Source of the DNA: Clostridiales bacterium UBA4696 | GTDB lineage: Bacteria > Bacillota > Clostridia > Oscillospirales > Oscillospiraceae | DNA: 16,067 bases | Direction of reading: 5' to 3' | Assembly (NCBI GenBank): GCA_002404795.1 | Contig: DHKK01000089.1 | Coordinates: forward strand, 1 to 16,067 | In this document: positions 6,879 to 14,203 of the stretch, piece by piece | Layout: the number at the start of each line of letters is the position of its first letter | How positions within the stretch are numbered: the first letter of the stretch is position 1 | The notes under the pieces: generated by a model | The model's database searches: none | The model's input: the letters and a program-made list of their open reading frames with translations, nothing else | What the model was told of the DNA's origin: nothing | Position numbers and translations under genes: made by a program

Positions 6879-7892
6879 TTACCGGGGCAGCCCGGCTCTT
6901 TCCATCGCGTCGTACAGCGACAGGCGGATGTGGCCGTTGCGGCCGGTGACGGTCTCGGCTTCCAGCATGGAGCGGATGATGCTCTCCTCCACCGTCTCGG
7001 TCGCGGCGCGGAAGACGGGCCGGAGCGCCTCGTCGTTGAGATAGACGCCGCTGTGAAAAAGCTGCCCCGCCTGGATGCGGTTGGCCGTGGAGAAGGCGAG
7101 CACGATCTCGCCGCTGCCGTGCTCGACGACCGCGCCCGTGCGTGCAAGGCCGCTCTGCGCCCGCCGGGCCACCCGGGCCAGCTGCCGGGAGGAAAGCGGC
7201 GCGTCTGTTGCCAGGACCAGGATGCACGAGCCCTTGGCATCCTCCGCCTCCGCCGTGAGCTTTTTCCCGATCCTCTCGCCCGCGATCGTCAGGTCGACGA
7301 GCGAGCCGAAATTCGTCATTGCCAGCGCACCGAGCGTATAGGTCTGCCCGCCGATCTCGAATACACGAGAGGCGGAGCCGATGCCGCCCTTGAGATGATA
7401 GCAGCTCATCCCCCGCCCCGCGCCGGCCGCACCGAGAGCGAAGGCCGTATCCGCGGCACCCAGCGCGGCGAACACATGGTCCTCCGTCACGTGCAGGCCC
7501 CGGATGTCGTTCAGATAGCCGTCGTTGCACTCGAGAATGATAGGGTTCACGGTGCTCTCGGCGCGGCCGATCTGGTCGTTGCGCGCGAGCATATAGCGCA
7601 CGCAGGCCGTAAAGGCCGTGCCGACCGAGAGCGTGTTGGTCAAAATCAGCGGCGTCTCGAGATACCCGAGCTCCTGCACCTGCACGAGCCCCGCGCTCTT
7701 GCCGAAGCCGTTGATGACGTGGACCGCGGCGGGGCAGCGGTCATGAAACAGATCTCCCTGGTGCGGCAGAAGGGCCGTCACGCCCGTCTGCACATCGCCA
7801 TCTGCCAGCGTGCAATGCCCGACCGTGATCCCCGCCACATCGGTGATGAGGTTTCGCTTGCCTTTCTGCTGTATGCCGAAGCTCGTATCCAT
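6879..7892 (-). CDS. P1 (S58) family self-processing aminopeptidase, DmpA-like
   Basis: The 337-residue product belongs to the DmpA/BapA/NylC-type N-terminal-nucleophile hydrolases, which cleave themselves into two chains and then act as L-aminopeptidase/D-amidase or beta-aminopeptidase. Family marks are NLITDVAGITVGH (residues 14-26), NGFGKS (61-66), GAGRGMSCYHLKGGIGSASR (157-176) and the processing segment around G221-S222 followed by LATDAPL; S222 is the predicted N-terminal nucleophile after cleavage. No signal peptide is seen, so it is probably cytoplasmic. I choose the ATG at 7892 rather than the longer frame to 7934, because 7934 lies in the promoter and the 7892 start has an AAAGGCGG site upstream. 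It is monocistronic, between its own promoter and the 6829-6864 terminator. The natural substrate cannot be inferred; a link with dihydroxyacetone metabolism is not apparent. Confidence 0.88.
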   Translation of the reverse strand: MDTSFGIQQKGKRNLITDVAGITVGHCTLADGDVQTGVTALLPHQGDLFHDRCPAAVHVINGFGKSAGLVQVQELGYLETPLILTNTLSVGTAFTACVRYMLARNDQIGRAESTVNPIILECNDGYLNDIRGLHVTEDHVFAALGAADTAFALGAAGAGRGMSCYHLKGGIGSASRVFEIGGQTYTLGALAMTNFGSLVDLTIAGERIGKKLTAEAEDAKGSCILVLATDAPLSSRQLARVARRAQSGLARTGAVVEHGSGEIVLAFSTANRIQAGQLFHSGVYLNDEALRPVFRAATETVEESIIRSMLEAETVTGRNGHIRLSLYDAMERAGLPR

Positions 7893-7925
7893 TTGTTTAT
7901 CCGCCTTTCCGCGCAGTTTTCTTTC

Positions 7926-7954
7926 ATGATACACGCTGCGCAGCGGAATGTCAA
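7926..7954 (-). promoter_or_regulatory. Near-consensus promoter of the P1 peptidase with palindromic spacer
   Basis: Read on the - strand, TTGACA (7954-7949) and TATCAT (7931-7926) are separated by exactly 17 bases, which places initiation near 7919 and gives a leader of about 27 bases before the ATG at 7892. The spacer contains the perfect 12-bp palindrome CGCTGCGCAGCG (7934-7945). A strong core promoter with a dyad between its elements is a common repressor arrangement, although no regulator gene is nearby. Confidence 0.8.
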
Positions 7955-7966
7955 CGGCGGATGCAG

Positions 7967-7996
7967 AAGGCAGCGGCCCCGCAAGGCCGCTGCCTT
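7967..7996 (-). terminator. Terminator of the dha-pts operon
   Basis: A 12-bp perfect stem (7967-7978 with 7985-7996, 6-base loop) begins 7 bases after the ptsI stop. On the - strand it is preceded by an A-run and ends in TT followed by CTGC, so the U-tract is short; on the + strand it is followed by TTTTT. Its position just downstream of ptsI and just upstream of the next promoter supports an operon-ending role. Confidence 0.7.
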
Positions 7997-8003
7997 TTTG
8001 CAG

Positions 8004-9608
8004 TTATTCCAGCGTCATATTGCGAATGACCTGGCGGAGGGGCAGGACGCGGGGCGGGGAGACGGAAAGCTCGTCCACGCCCAGGCGCAGGAAGGTCTGC
8101 GTCAGACTCTCGTCCGCGGCCAGCTCGCCGCAGATACCGACGCGGCAGCCCTCGAGGTGCGCGTTGCGCACCGTTTCCTCGATCGCGCGCAGCACGGCGG
8201 GGTGATGCGGATCGCAGAACGGCGCGAGCGCCGGGTTCTGCCGGTCCATGGCCAGCAGATACTGCGTCAGATCGTTCGTGCCGATGGAGAAGAAGTCGAC
8301 CTCCCGCGCAAGCTCCCGGCTCATAAAGACGGCCGCGGGCGTCTCGATCATGATGCCGGTCTGATAGCGGCCGAAGCGCTCGCCGCGGGCGGTCAGCGCG
8401 TCCTCGGCATCCCGGAGCGCAGCTTTGAGCCGCGCAAGCTCCGCCGGGCCGGTCACCATGGGGAACATGACGCCGACGTTGCCGAACGCCGACGCGCGCA
8501 GGATGGCGCACAGCTGCGTTTGCAGCAGGGCCGGGCGCGTCAGGCACAGGCGGATGGCGCGCAGGCCGAGCGCCGGGTTGTCCTCCGGCGGCAGGTCAAA
8601 ATAGTCCGCCTTTTTATCCGCGCCGATATCGAGCGTGCGGATGATGATCTCCCGGCCGTCCATGGCCTGCACGAGCTGCTTGTAGCTGGCAAACAGCTCG
8701 TCCTCCGTCGGATAGCTGCTGCGGCCAAGATAGAGGAACTCGCTCCGGAGCAGGCCCACGCCCTCCGCACCGCTTTCCTGCAGCAGCGGCAGATCGTCCG
8801 TCCCGGCGAGATTCGCGTACAGGCGGATGGCATGGCCGTCCTTTGTGACGCTCGGGAGCTTCGCCAGCTGCCGCAGCGCCTCGCGCTGCGCCTGCCGCGC
8901 GCGGATCCCGGCCTCCGCCTCCCGGCGCTGATCTTCGTCCGGGTCGAGGATCAGCGTGCCCTCGTCCCCGTTCAGGATCGCCGTCCGCCCCTGCAGCTGC
9001 GCGTCCACCGGCAGCTGCGACACTGCCGGGACGCCCAGCGTGCGCGCAAGAATGCCGGTATGCGAATTGGCCGCGCCCCGCGCAGTCAGAAAGCCCAGCA
9101 CGAATTCGCGCGGGAACTGCACGGTCTGGCTGGGCGTGAGCTCTTCGGCGGCGATGAGGCAGGGGCCGGTCAGCACGGTCTCCGCTTCGCCGCGCAGGAT
9201 GCGGCGGATGCGCGCGGCAACGTCCTGCACGTCGGCTGCCCGCTCACGCATATAATCGTCGTCCATGGAGGAAAACGTGGCCGCGCACTGCTCCCCCGCC
9301 TGCCGGACAGCCTCGGAGGCCTCTGTGCCTTTCGCGATCGCGGCGGTGATAAGGTCCGTAAAGTCCTCATCCTCGGCCATCAGCTGGTGGACGGAGAAGA
9401 TCTCCGCTTCCGCCTCTCCGAGCTCCGCCTTGGTTTTTTCATAGAGCGCACCGAGATCCCGGACCGCCTGCTGCTGCGCGCGCTGGAAGCGCGCCAGCTC
9501 CTCCTCCGGCGTTCCGGCCTGCGCCTCCGGCGCGGCGGTGGAAGACAGCACGACGATCTTGCCCACGGCAAGGCCCTGCGAGATGGATATGCCCTTCAAC
9601 TGCTGCAT
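8004..9608 (-). CDS. ptsI: PTS enzyme I (PEP-protein phosphotransferase), dihydroxyacetone operon copy
   Basis: The 534-residue protein autophosphorylates from PEP and passes phosphate to HPr. The active-site histidine is H183 in GAANSHTGILAR, a diverged form of the usual GGxTSHTAI. The C-terminal PEP-binding barrel is complete: LLRSEF (286-291), MIETPAA (420-426), GTNDLTQYLLAMDR (443-456) and the catalytic Cys C493 in GICGE. It is about 40 residues shorter than E. coli EI. It is the last gene of dhaK-dhaL-dhaM-ptsH-ptsI and starts 9 bases after the ptsH stop. Co-location with a single-domain DhaM and HPr indicates service to dihydroxyacetone kinase. Whether the genome has a second, general EI is unknown, so it could also serve other PTS permeases. 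Confidence 0.95.
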   Translation of the reverse strand: MQQLKGISISQGLAVGKIVVLSSTAAPEAQAGTPEEELARFQRAQQQAVRDLGALYEKTKAELGEAEAEIFSVHQLMAEDEDFTDLITAAIAKGTEASEAVRQAGEQCAATFSSMDDDYMRERAADVQDVAARIRRILRGEAETVLTGPCLIAAEELTPSQTVQFPREFVLGFLTARGAANSHTGILARTLGVPAVSQLPVDAQLQGRTAILNGDEGTLILDPDEDQRREAEAGIRARQAQREALRQLAKLPSVTKDGHAIRLYANLAGTDDLPLLQESGAEGVGLLRSEFLYLGRSSYPTEDELFASYKQLVQAMDGREIIIRTLDIGADKKADYFDLPPEDNPALGLRAIRLCLTRPALLQTQLCAILRASAFGNVGVMFPMVTGPAELARLKAALRDAEDALTARGERFGRYQTGIMIETPAAVFMSRELAREVDFFSIGTNDLTQYLLAMDRQNPALAPFCDPHHPAVLRAIEETVRNAHLEGCRVGICGELAADESLTQTFLRLGVDELSVSPPRVLPLRQVIRNMTLE

Positions 9609-9617
9609 GGGCCCACC

Positions 9618-9875
9618 TCACGCGTTCGCGCGGAACTGCGCCTGCAGTTCTTCGAACGCCCGGTCCTCATCCGGGCCGTCGATGGTGACGGTGACGGTCT
9701 GCCCCTGCTTGATGCCGAGGGCCATCACGGCCATCAGCCGCGTCAGCTGCGCGGATTTTTCCCCGCAGGTGATCGTGATGCGGCTCTCATACGCCTTTGC
9801 CGCGCGCACGAGCGCACCGGCCGGGCGCGCGTGAAAGCCCATGGGGTCCTGGATGGTATATTGAAATTCTTTCAT
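9618..9875 (-). CDS. ptsH: HPr-like phosphocarrier of the dihydroxyacetone kinase relay
   Basis: The 85-residue HPr has the phosphorylatable histidine H15 in GFHARPAGAL. Numbering aligns without gaps with B. subtilis HPr, and position 46, the HPr-kinase serine, is Arg here (LTRLMAV instead of LKSIMGV). The protein should therefore still carry phosphate from EI to the EIIA-type DhaM, but should not be regulated through P-Ser-HPr/CcpA in the usual way. It lies 54 bases downstream of dhaM, with a hairpin between them, and just upstream of ptsI; AAGGAG precedes its start. Identity as HPr is clear; exclusive service to DhaM is inferred from the operon and the R46 substitution. Confidence 0.93.
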   Translation of the reverse strand: MKEFQYTIQDPMGFHARPAGALVRAAKAYESRITITCGEKSAQLTRLMAVMALGIKQGQTVTVTIDGPDEDRAFEELQAQFRANA

Positions 9876-9896
9876 AGAGACTCCTTGTAAAGCCCG

Positions 9897-9921
9897 GCCT
9901 CCCGCGCGAAACGCGGGAGGC
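9897..9921 (-). other. Intra-operon hairpin between dhaM and ptsH
   Basis: GCCTCCCGCG (9897-9906) pairs with 9912-9921 around a 5-base loop. On the - strand it is followed by CGGGCTTTACAAGGAG, without a T-run, so full termination is unlikely. It lies between the dhaKLM part and the phosphocarrier genes and may set the ratio of kinase to phosphocarrier by message processing or partial termination. Confidence 0.7.
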
Positions 9922-9929
9922 TGCTTGTG

Positions 9930-10313
9930 TTATGACAGCTTTTTCAGCTCCCGGACGTCGGCGAGTTCGTCCATGATATCTTCGAGACTGCTGCCCGCGA
10001 TGGCGCTGACGGTCGCGGCGACCGCACCCTCGACCAGGGGGCAGTCGGCCAGGACGAGCTTGCGCTCCGGCATGGACTCGAGCACCATTTCCGCAGTCAT
10101 GACCGCAGAGCCCATATCCATGAGCACGATCACGCCGTCGTCCGAATAAATCTCGTCAATGGCGTTCGCGATTTTTTCGTAGCTCGTGCCGAAGCTGCCG
10201 TCGTCCAGCCCACCCGCGGCCCGGATGGGCACGCCGTTGGCCATCATCGTTGTCAGCTCCACCACGCCCTCAGCCAGCGTTTTGCTGTGCGATACAATGA
10301 CAAAGCCTACCAT
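9930..10313 (-). CDS. dhaM: Dihydroxyacetone kinase phosphotransfer subunit DhaM (EIIA-Man type)
   Basis: The 127-residue product is a single PTS EIIA(Man)-fold domain. The phosphorylatable histidine is H9 in VIVSHSKTLAEG, followed by the GGLDDGSFGTS segment and GVIVLMDMGSA. It accepts phosphate from HPr and rephosphorylates ADP held on DhaL. E. coli DhaM is a fusion of EIIA, HPr and an EI N-terminal domain; here only EIIA is present and HPr and EI are the next two genes, in the same order. It starts 10 bases after the dhaL stop. The assignment is secure from both the sequence and the dhaK-dhaL context. Confidence 0.95.
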   Translation of the reverse strand: MVGFVIVSHSKTLAEGVVELTTMMANGVPIRAAGGLDDGSFGTSYEKIANAIDEIYSDDGVIVLMDMGSAVMTAEMVLESMPERKLVLADCPLVEGAVAATVSAIAGSSLEDIMDELADVRELKKLS

Positions 10314-10323
10314 GCCTTCGCCC

Positions 10324-10947
10324 TCATACGTGCGCCGCTACGACCTTCAGCATCGTGGTGAACGAGGTCGCGCCCGGATCCTGATGGCCGAGGCTGCGCT
10401 CGCCGAGATAGCTCGCACGGCCCTTGGTGGCGATGATGGTCTTGGTGTACTCCACGCCCTGCTCTGCGGCGGCCACGGCGTCCGCGAGCGCGTCCTTCGC
10501 GCCCTTGCCCGCGTCCAGCGCGGCTTTGAATGCGTCGCGCGCGGGGATCATGGCGTCGAGCATCGTCTTTTCTCCCGCGACGGACTTGCCACGCAGCTGC
10601 ACGCCCGCGACGAACGCGTCCAGAATCGTGAGAAGATCCTTCGCGTCCAGCTCCGTCTTCCCGGCCAGCGCCTTGCCCGCCTGCATGAACGCCGTGCCGT
10701 AGAGCGGCCCGGACGCGCCGCCGACCGTCGACACGAGGGCCATACCGGCAGTCTTGAGCATGGTGCCGATGTCCTTACCCTCCATCATCGGGCGTTTTTT
10801 CTCAACCTCGGCGAAGCCGCGGGCCAGATTGATCCCGTGGTCGCCGTCTCCGATGACGTTGTCAAGCTCAGTGAGATAGAGCTTTTCTTCCGTGATCTTT
10901 TCGCCGATGGCATGTAAGATCTCCAATACCTGTTCCTGATCGATCAT
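10324..10947 (-). CDS. dhaL: Dihydroxyacetone kinase nucleotide-binding subunit DhaL
   Basis: The 207-residue subunit holds ADP/ATP with two Mg ions as a non-exchanged cofactor and transfers phosphate to dihydroxyacetone bound by DhaK. The Mg-binding aspartates D29, D34 and D36 lie in the LDNVIGDGDHG motif, matching D30, D35 and D37 of E. coli DhaL. Also present are the GGASGPLYGTAF loop (76-87) and the C-terminal GRASYLGERSLGHQDPGA motif. Length is typical. AAAGGAG lies just upstream of the ATG at 10947. It sits between dhaK and dhaM in one - strand operon. Confidence 0.96.
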   Translation of the reverse strand: MIDQEQVLEILHAIGEKITEEKLYLTELDNVIGDGDHGINLARGFAEVEKKRPMMEGKDIGTMLKTAGMALVSTVGGASGPLYGTAFMQAGKALAGKTELDAKDLLTILDAFVAGVQLRGKSVAGEKTMLDAMIPARDAFKAALDAGKGAKDALADAVAAAEQGVEYTKTIIATKGRASYLGERSLGHQDPGATSFTTMLKVVAAHV

Positions 10948-10972
10948 ATGGGTTCTCCTTTGTTCGGGTGCT

Positions 10973-11962
10973 TTATGCCTTGAACGCGATGGTATCCGCG
11001 GGCGCGTCCAGCAAGGCCTTCAGCTCGTCGTCCAGCCGCAGCAGGGAGAGTGAGAAGCCCTCCATCTCCAGGGACGTCATGTATTCGCCCACAAAGGTCT
11101 TATAGACCTTAATACCCTTGGCGGCCAGCACGTCGGCGACGTGGTTGTTGATGATGAACAGCTCCATGAGCGGCGTTGCGCCGGAGGAGTTGACCATGAC
11201 GGCGACCTCATGGCCGGTGTAGTCGATATCGGCAAGGATCTTGCCCAGAAGATGATCGACGATCTCATCCGCCGGGCGGAGCTTTTCCTTGTGGGTGCCG
11301 GGCTCGCCGTGGATGCCGATGCCGACCTCCATCTCGTCTTCACCCAACTCAAAGCCGGGCTTGCCCGCCGCCGGGACCGTGCACGGCCGGATGGCAACGC
11401 CCATGGTGCGCACGTTGTCGATGACCTTCTGCGCCACGCGCTGGACCTCCTCGAGCTCCGCCCCCTGCTCTGCCTTCGCGCCCGCGATCTTGTGGACGAA
11501 CACCGTGCCCGCCACGCCGCGGCGGCCGACGGTATAGAGACTGCCGTCGACGGCGACGTCGTCATTTACGACGACCTGCGCGACCTTGATATCGTCCATC
11601 TGGGCCATTTCACCGGCCATTTCAAAGTTCATAACGTCGCCGGTGTAGTTTTTGATGACCATGAGCACGCCCTCGTCCGTGGCGACGGCCTTGATGCCCT
11701 CATAGATCTGATCCGGCGTGGGAGAGGTGAACACCGCGCCCGCGACCGCCGCGTCCAGCATGCCTGTGCCGACGTAGCCGCCGTGCGCCGGTTCATGGCC
11801 GGAGCCGCCGCCGGAGATCAGCGCGACCTTCCCCTCCTTCTTTTCTGTCCGCACGACCACGTTTCCGCAGTCCAGCTTCCGTACATACTGGGGGTAGGCC
11901 TTGACCATACCCGCGATCATCTGATCTTCCACAAGCTCGACCTGGTTGATGAATTTTTTCAT
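10973..11962 (-). CDS. dhaK: Dihydroxyacetone kinase substrate-binding subunit DhaK
   Basis: The 329-residue subunit binds dihydroxyacetone covalently as a hemiaminal. H218 in GIGIHGEPG corresponds in both motif and number to the covalent His of E. coli DhaK. H56 (GGGSGHEP) and D109 (NYTGD) match the other two catalytic residues. The DhaK-paralogue DhaQ of lactic acid bacteria functions as a regulator, but the conserved H56, D109 and H218 argue for a true kinase subunit. AGGAGG lies 8 bases before the ATG. It is the promoter-proximal gene of the operon; no glycerol dehydrogenase, aquaglyceroporin, DhaR or DhaS is in the window, so the source of dihydroxyacetone is not visible. Confidence 0.96.
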   Translation of the reverse strand: MKKFINQVELVEDQMIAGMVKAYPQYVRKLDCGNVVVRTEKKEGKVALISGGGSGHEPAHGGYVGTGMLDAAVAGAVFTSPTPDQIYEGIKAVATDEGVLMVIKNYTGDVMNFEMAGEMAQMDDIKVAQVVVNDDVAVDGSLYTVGRRGVAGTVFVHKIAGAKAEQGAELEEVQRVAQKVIDNVRTMGVAIRPCTVPAAGKPGFELGEDEMEVGIGIHGEPGTHKEKLRPADEIVDHLLGKILADIDYTGHEVAVMVNSSGATPLMELFIINNHVADVLAAKGIKVYKTFVGEYMTSLEMEGFSLSLLRLDDELKALLDAPADTIAFKA

Positions 11963-12008
11963 AGTTTCGTCCTCCTGTCAGTTTGTTTCATAGCCTTGTA
12001 CCGTGTTC

Positions 12009-12037
12009 AGCTTACCACATTTCCTCGTGCGAATCAA
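12009..12037 (-). promoter_or_regulatory. Candidate dhaK promoter
   Basis: On the - strand TTGATT (12037-12032) and TAAGCT (12014-12009) are spaced 17 bases apart, giving a start near 12002 and a leader of about 40 bases. The -10 element is weak, so this would need an activator or be low-level; alternative elements in the AT-rich region cannot be excluded. Confidence 0.35.
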
Positions 12038-12089
12038 TCGTTTCTTCACTGAAAATGACTTATCTTTTTCTCCCGCGCATATTTCTTTG

Positions 12090-12107
12090 ACAAATTCTGA
12101 AAATTGT
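12090..12107. promoter_or_regulatory. Imperfect palindrome, possible operator
   Basis: The 18-bp site has arms ACAAxTT and AAxTTGT that match as inverted repeats except at one position, with a 4-base centre. It lies between the two outward promoters, upstream of the -35 of the rightward one, where an operator or activator site would be expected. No cognate regulator is encoded nearby. Confidence 0.3.
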
Positions 12108-12135
12108 ACAAAAACCATTTATCACTCCGCAGGAC

Positions 12136-12164
12136 TTGACCGCAGCAGCGGATTTGTTTATATT
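12136..12164 (+). promoter_or_regulatory. Promoter of the corrinoid-activator operon
   Basis: TTGACC (12136-12141) and TATATT (12159-12164) are separated by 17 bases, giving a start near 12171 and a leader of about 94 bases. The leader contains GCGGAA/TTCCGC-type inverted repeats (12190-12220) that could fold, but no recognisable riboswitch core was identified. Confidence 0.6.
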
Positions 12165-12264
12165 ATAGAATAATGGTACCACGCAGGGGGCGGCGGAAGT
12201 ACGTTCCGCGTATTCCGCCGGCGGCGGTTTCCACACATTTCTGCTCAGGAAAGGATATGACAGT

Positions 12265-14196
12265 ATGTACGAAATCACCTTCCAATTCGAAAACGGCGCG
12301 CAGGAGGTCCATTTCTCCGCCGCGCCCGGCAGCACCATCCTGGAGGCTGCCAAGGCGGCCAACGTCGCCATCGACGCGCCCTGCAACGGCAACGGCTCGT
12401 GCGGCAAATGCCGCGTGAAGCTCGTCTCCGGCGACGTGACCGGCATGCAGACCGTCCACATCTCCGATGAGGACTACGCCGCCGGCTGGCGGCTCAGCTG
12501 CGCGACAAAGCCCGCGGGCAACATCACCGTTCTCGTCCCCGACATTGCCTCCGCCTATCAGAGCCGGATGAAGACGGCCGACCTGTCCTCCGGCAAGGAG
12601 ATCGCGATCTTCAACCAGCTGCAGGAGGATGTGCAGGCTGCCGGCGTCGACTTCACGAACGACTTCGTGCAGGCCCTGGTCGAGCTGGACGAGCCGACGC
12701 TCGACGACACCATGCCCGACACCGAGCGCCTTTCGCGCTTCGCGCAGGCCGCGTTCGACGGCTGCACGGAGGTCAAGCTCACCTACCATACCGTCAAAAA
12801 GCTTGCAAAGACGCTGCGGGACACGAATTTCAAGGTCCTCGTCTCCGGCACGCTGACGGACGGCGTGCTGACCGTCATGGACGTGACGGAAAAGCCCGAC
12901 GCGCCGCTCTATGGCTGCGCCATCGACATCGGCACCACGACCGTCACCGGCGTTCTCATGGACCTTGCCACCGGCCGGCTCACGGCCAAGGCCTCGGCCG
13001 GCAACGGCCAGATCCGCTACGGCGCCGACGTCATCAACCGCATCGTCGAGCAGTCGAAGCCCGGCGGCGTCAAGCGCCTGCAGGACGCGATCCTCAAAGA
13101 GACGCTCCTGCCGCTGGTCGCGGCGATGTGCAAATCGGCGGGCATCCCCGTCTCGCGTATTTTCCGCGTCTGCATCGCCTCCAACACCACGATGAACCAT
13201 CTGCTGCTCGGCGTCGACGCTGACCCCGTGCGCATGGAACCCTATATCCCGACGTTTTTCCAGTGGCGCGGCATGACCGCCAAGGACCTCGGCTTCCCCG
13301 CGAACCCCGACGCTGAGATCCTGCTGGCCCCGAACATCGGCTCGTATGTCGGCGGCGATATCACCGCGGGCGCGTTCACGAGCCTCATCTGGGACAAGGA
13401 TGAATTTTCGCTCTTCATCGACCTCGGCACCAACGGCGAGCTGGTCTTCGGCAACCGCGACTTCATGATGTCCTGCGCCTGCTCGGCCGGTCCCGCCTTT
13501 GAGGGCGGCGACATCTCCTGCGGCATGCGCGCGACCGACGGCGCGGTCGAGTCCGTCAAGATCGACCGCGACACCATGGAGCCCACGCTCGGCATCGTCG
13601 GCCCGGACGGGCAGAAGCCCGTCGGCATCTGCGGCTCCGGCATCATCGACGTCATCGCCGAGCTCTACCGCACATCGATCATCTCCTCCAAGGGCCAGTT
13701 CGTGCGCGAGGGCAAGCGCGTCGCGCACGACGAGCACGGCATGGGCCGCTATATCCTCGCCACCGCCGCGGAATCCGAGACGGGCCGCGAGATCTCCATC
13801 ACCGAGGTCGACATCGACTCGTTCATCCGCGCCAAGGCCGCCATTTTCTCGGCCATCAACATCATGCTCTCCAGCCTCGATATGGACGTGACGGTCCTGT
13901 CGCACGTCTACGTCGCGGGCGGCATCGGCTCTGGCATCAACATGGAAAACGCCGTGCGCATCGGCATGCTGCCGGATATCGACCGGGAGCTGTTCGAATA
14001 CCTCGGCAACACGTCCCTCTCCGGCGCCTACGCCATGGCGCGGTCGGACTGTGCCGTGGACAAGGTCGACGAGCTGGCCTCCAACATGACCTATCTCGAG
14101 CTTTCCACCAACCCGCGGTATATGGACGAATTCGTCGCGGCCTGTTTCCTGCCGCACACCAACCGGGAGCTGTTCCCGTCGAGCATTCAGGAGTGA
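12265..14196 (+). CDS. RACo/RamA-like ATP-dependent reductive activator of corrinoid proteins (ASKHA, DUF4445)
   Basis: The 643-residue protein begins with a plant-type 2Fe-2S domain (C40-x5-C46-x2-C49, then C79), followed by a linker domain and a C-terminal ASKHA ATPase: DIGTTT phosphate loop at 221-226, DLGTNGE at 386-392 and GICGSG at 454-459. Such proteins use ATP and a low-potential electron to return inactive Co(II) corrinoid proteins to Co(I) in methyltransferase or Wood-Ljungdahl systems. No corrinoid protein, methyltransferase or MttB-type gene is in the window, so its client is unknown. The start is the ATG at 12265 with AGGAAAGG about 10 bases upstream. It is followed after 7 bases by a DUF3786 gene, a recurrent neighbour of corrinoid systems as I recall it. 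Family assignment is strong; methyl donor and client are open. Confidence 0.92.
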   Translation: MYEITFQFENGAQEVHFSAAPGSTILEAAKAANVAIDAPCNGNGSCGKCRVKLVSGDVTGMQTVHISDEDYAAGWRLSCATKPAGNITVLVPDIASAYQSRMKTADLSSGKEIAIFNQLQEDVQAAGVDFTNDFVQALVELDEPTLDDTMPDTERLSRFAQAAFDGCTEVKLTYHTVKKLAKTLRDTNFKVLVSGTLTDGVLTVMDVTEKPDAPLYGCAIDIGTTTVTGVLMDLATGRLTAKASAGNGQIRYGADVINRIVEQSKPGGVKRLQDAILKETLLPLVAAMCKSAGIPVSRIFRVCIASNTTMNHLLLGVDADPVRMEPYIPTFFQWRGMTAKDLGFPANPDAEILLAPNIGSYVGGDITAGAFTSLIWDKDEFSLFIDLGTNGELVFGNRDFMMSCACSAGPAFEGGDISCGMRATDGAVESVKIDRDTMEPTLGIVGPDGQKPVGICGSGIIDVIAELYRTSIISSKGQFVREGKRVAHDEHGMGRYILATAAESETGREISITEVDIDSFIRAKAAIFSAINIMLSSLDMDVTVLSHVYVAGGIGSGINMENAVRIGMLPDIDRELFEYLGNTSLSGAYAMARSDCAVDKVDELASNMTYLELSTNPRYMDEFVAACFLPHTNRELFPSSIQE

Positions 14197-14203
14197 TCGG
14201 TTT

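Larger units (their letters stand above)
11963..12264. promoter_or_regulatory. Divergent intergenic control region (302 bp, AT-rich)
   Basis: This is the longest gene-free stretch. It separates the leftward dha operon from the rightward corrinoid-activator genes and is AT-rich in its first two thirds, unlike the flanking GC-rich genes. It contains a candidate leftward promoter (12009-12037), an imperfect palindrome (12090-12107), a good rightward promoter (12136-12164) and a GC-rich, structure-prone leader (12180-12235). No ORF with a convincing ribosome binding site was seen. Confidence 0.7.

Noticed and set aside
7892..7934. Longer start of the P1 peptidase at 7934
   Set aside because: That ATG overlaps the -10 element of the predicted promoter, and the added 14 residues are not family-like; the ATG at 7892 has its own ribosome binding site.
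6930..9890. A very long open frame (about 986 codons) on the + strand, opposite the peptidase, ptsI and ptsH genes
   Set aside because: It lies antisense to three clearly recognised genes, has arginine/alanine-rich low-information composition and no ribosome binding site; it is a by-product of GC-rich third codon positions.
12087..12110. TTGACA on the + strand as a second rightward -35 element
   Set aside because: No acceptable -10 hexamer occurs 16-18 bases downstream; the TTGACC/TATATT pair at 12136-12164 is better.
12171..12190. TGGTACCACGC sequence resembling the core of a T-box antiterminator
   Set aside because: There is no stem I or specifier region between the predicted start near 12171 and this motif, no terminator helix with a T-run follows, and the downstream gene is not an amino-acid or tRNA synthetase gene.
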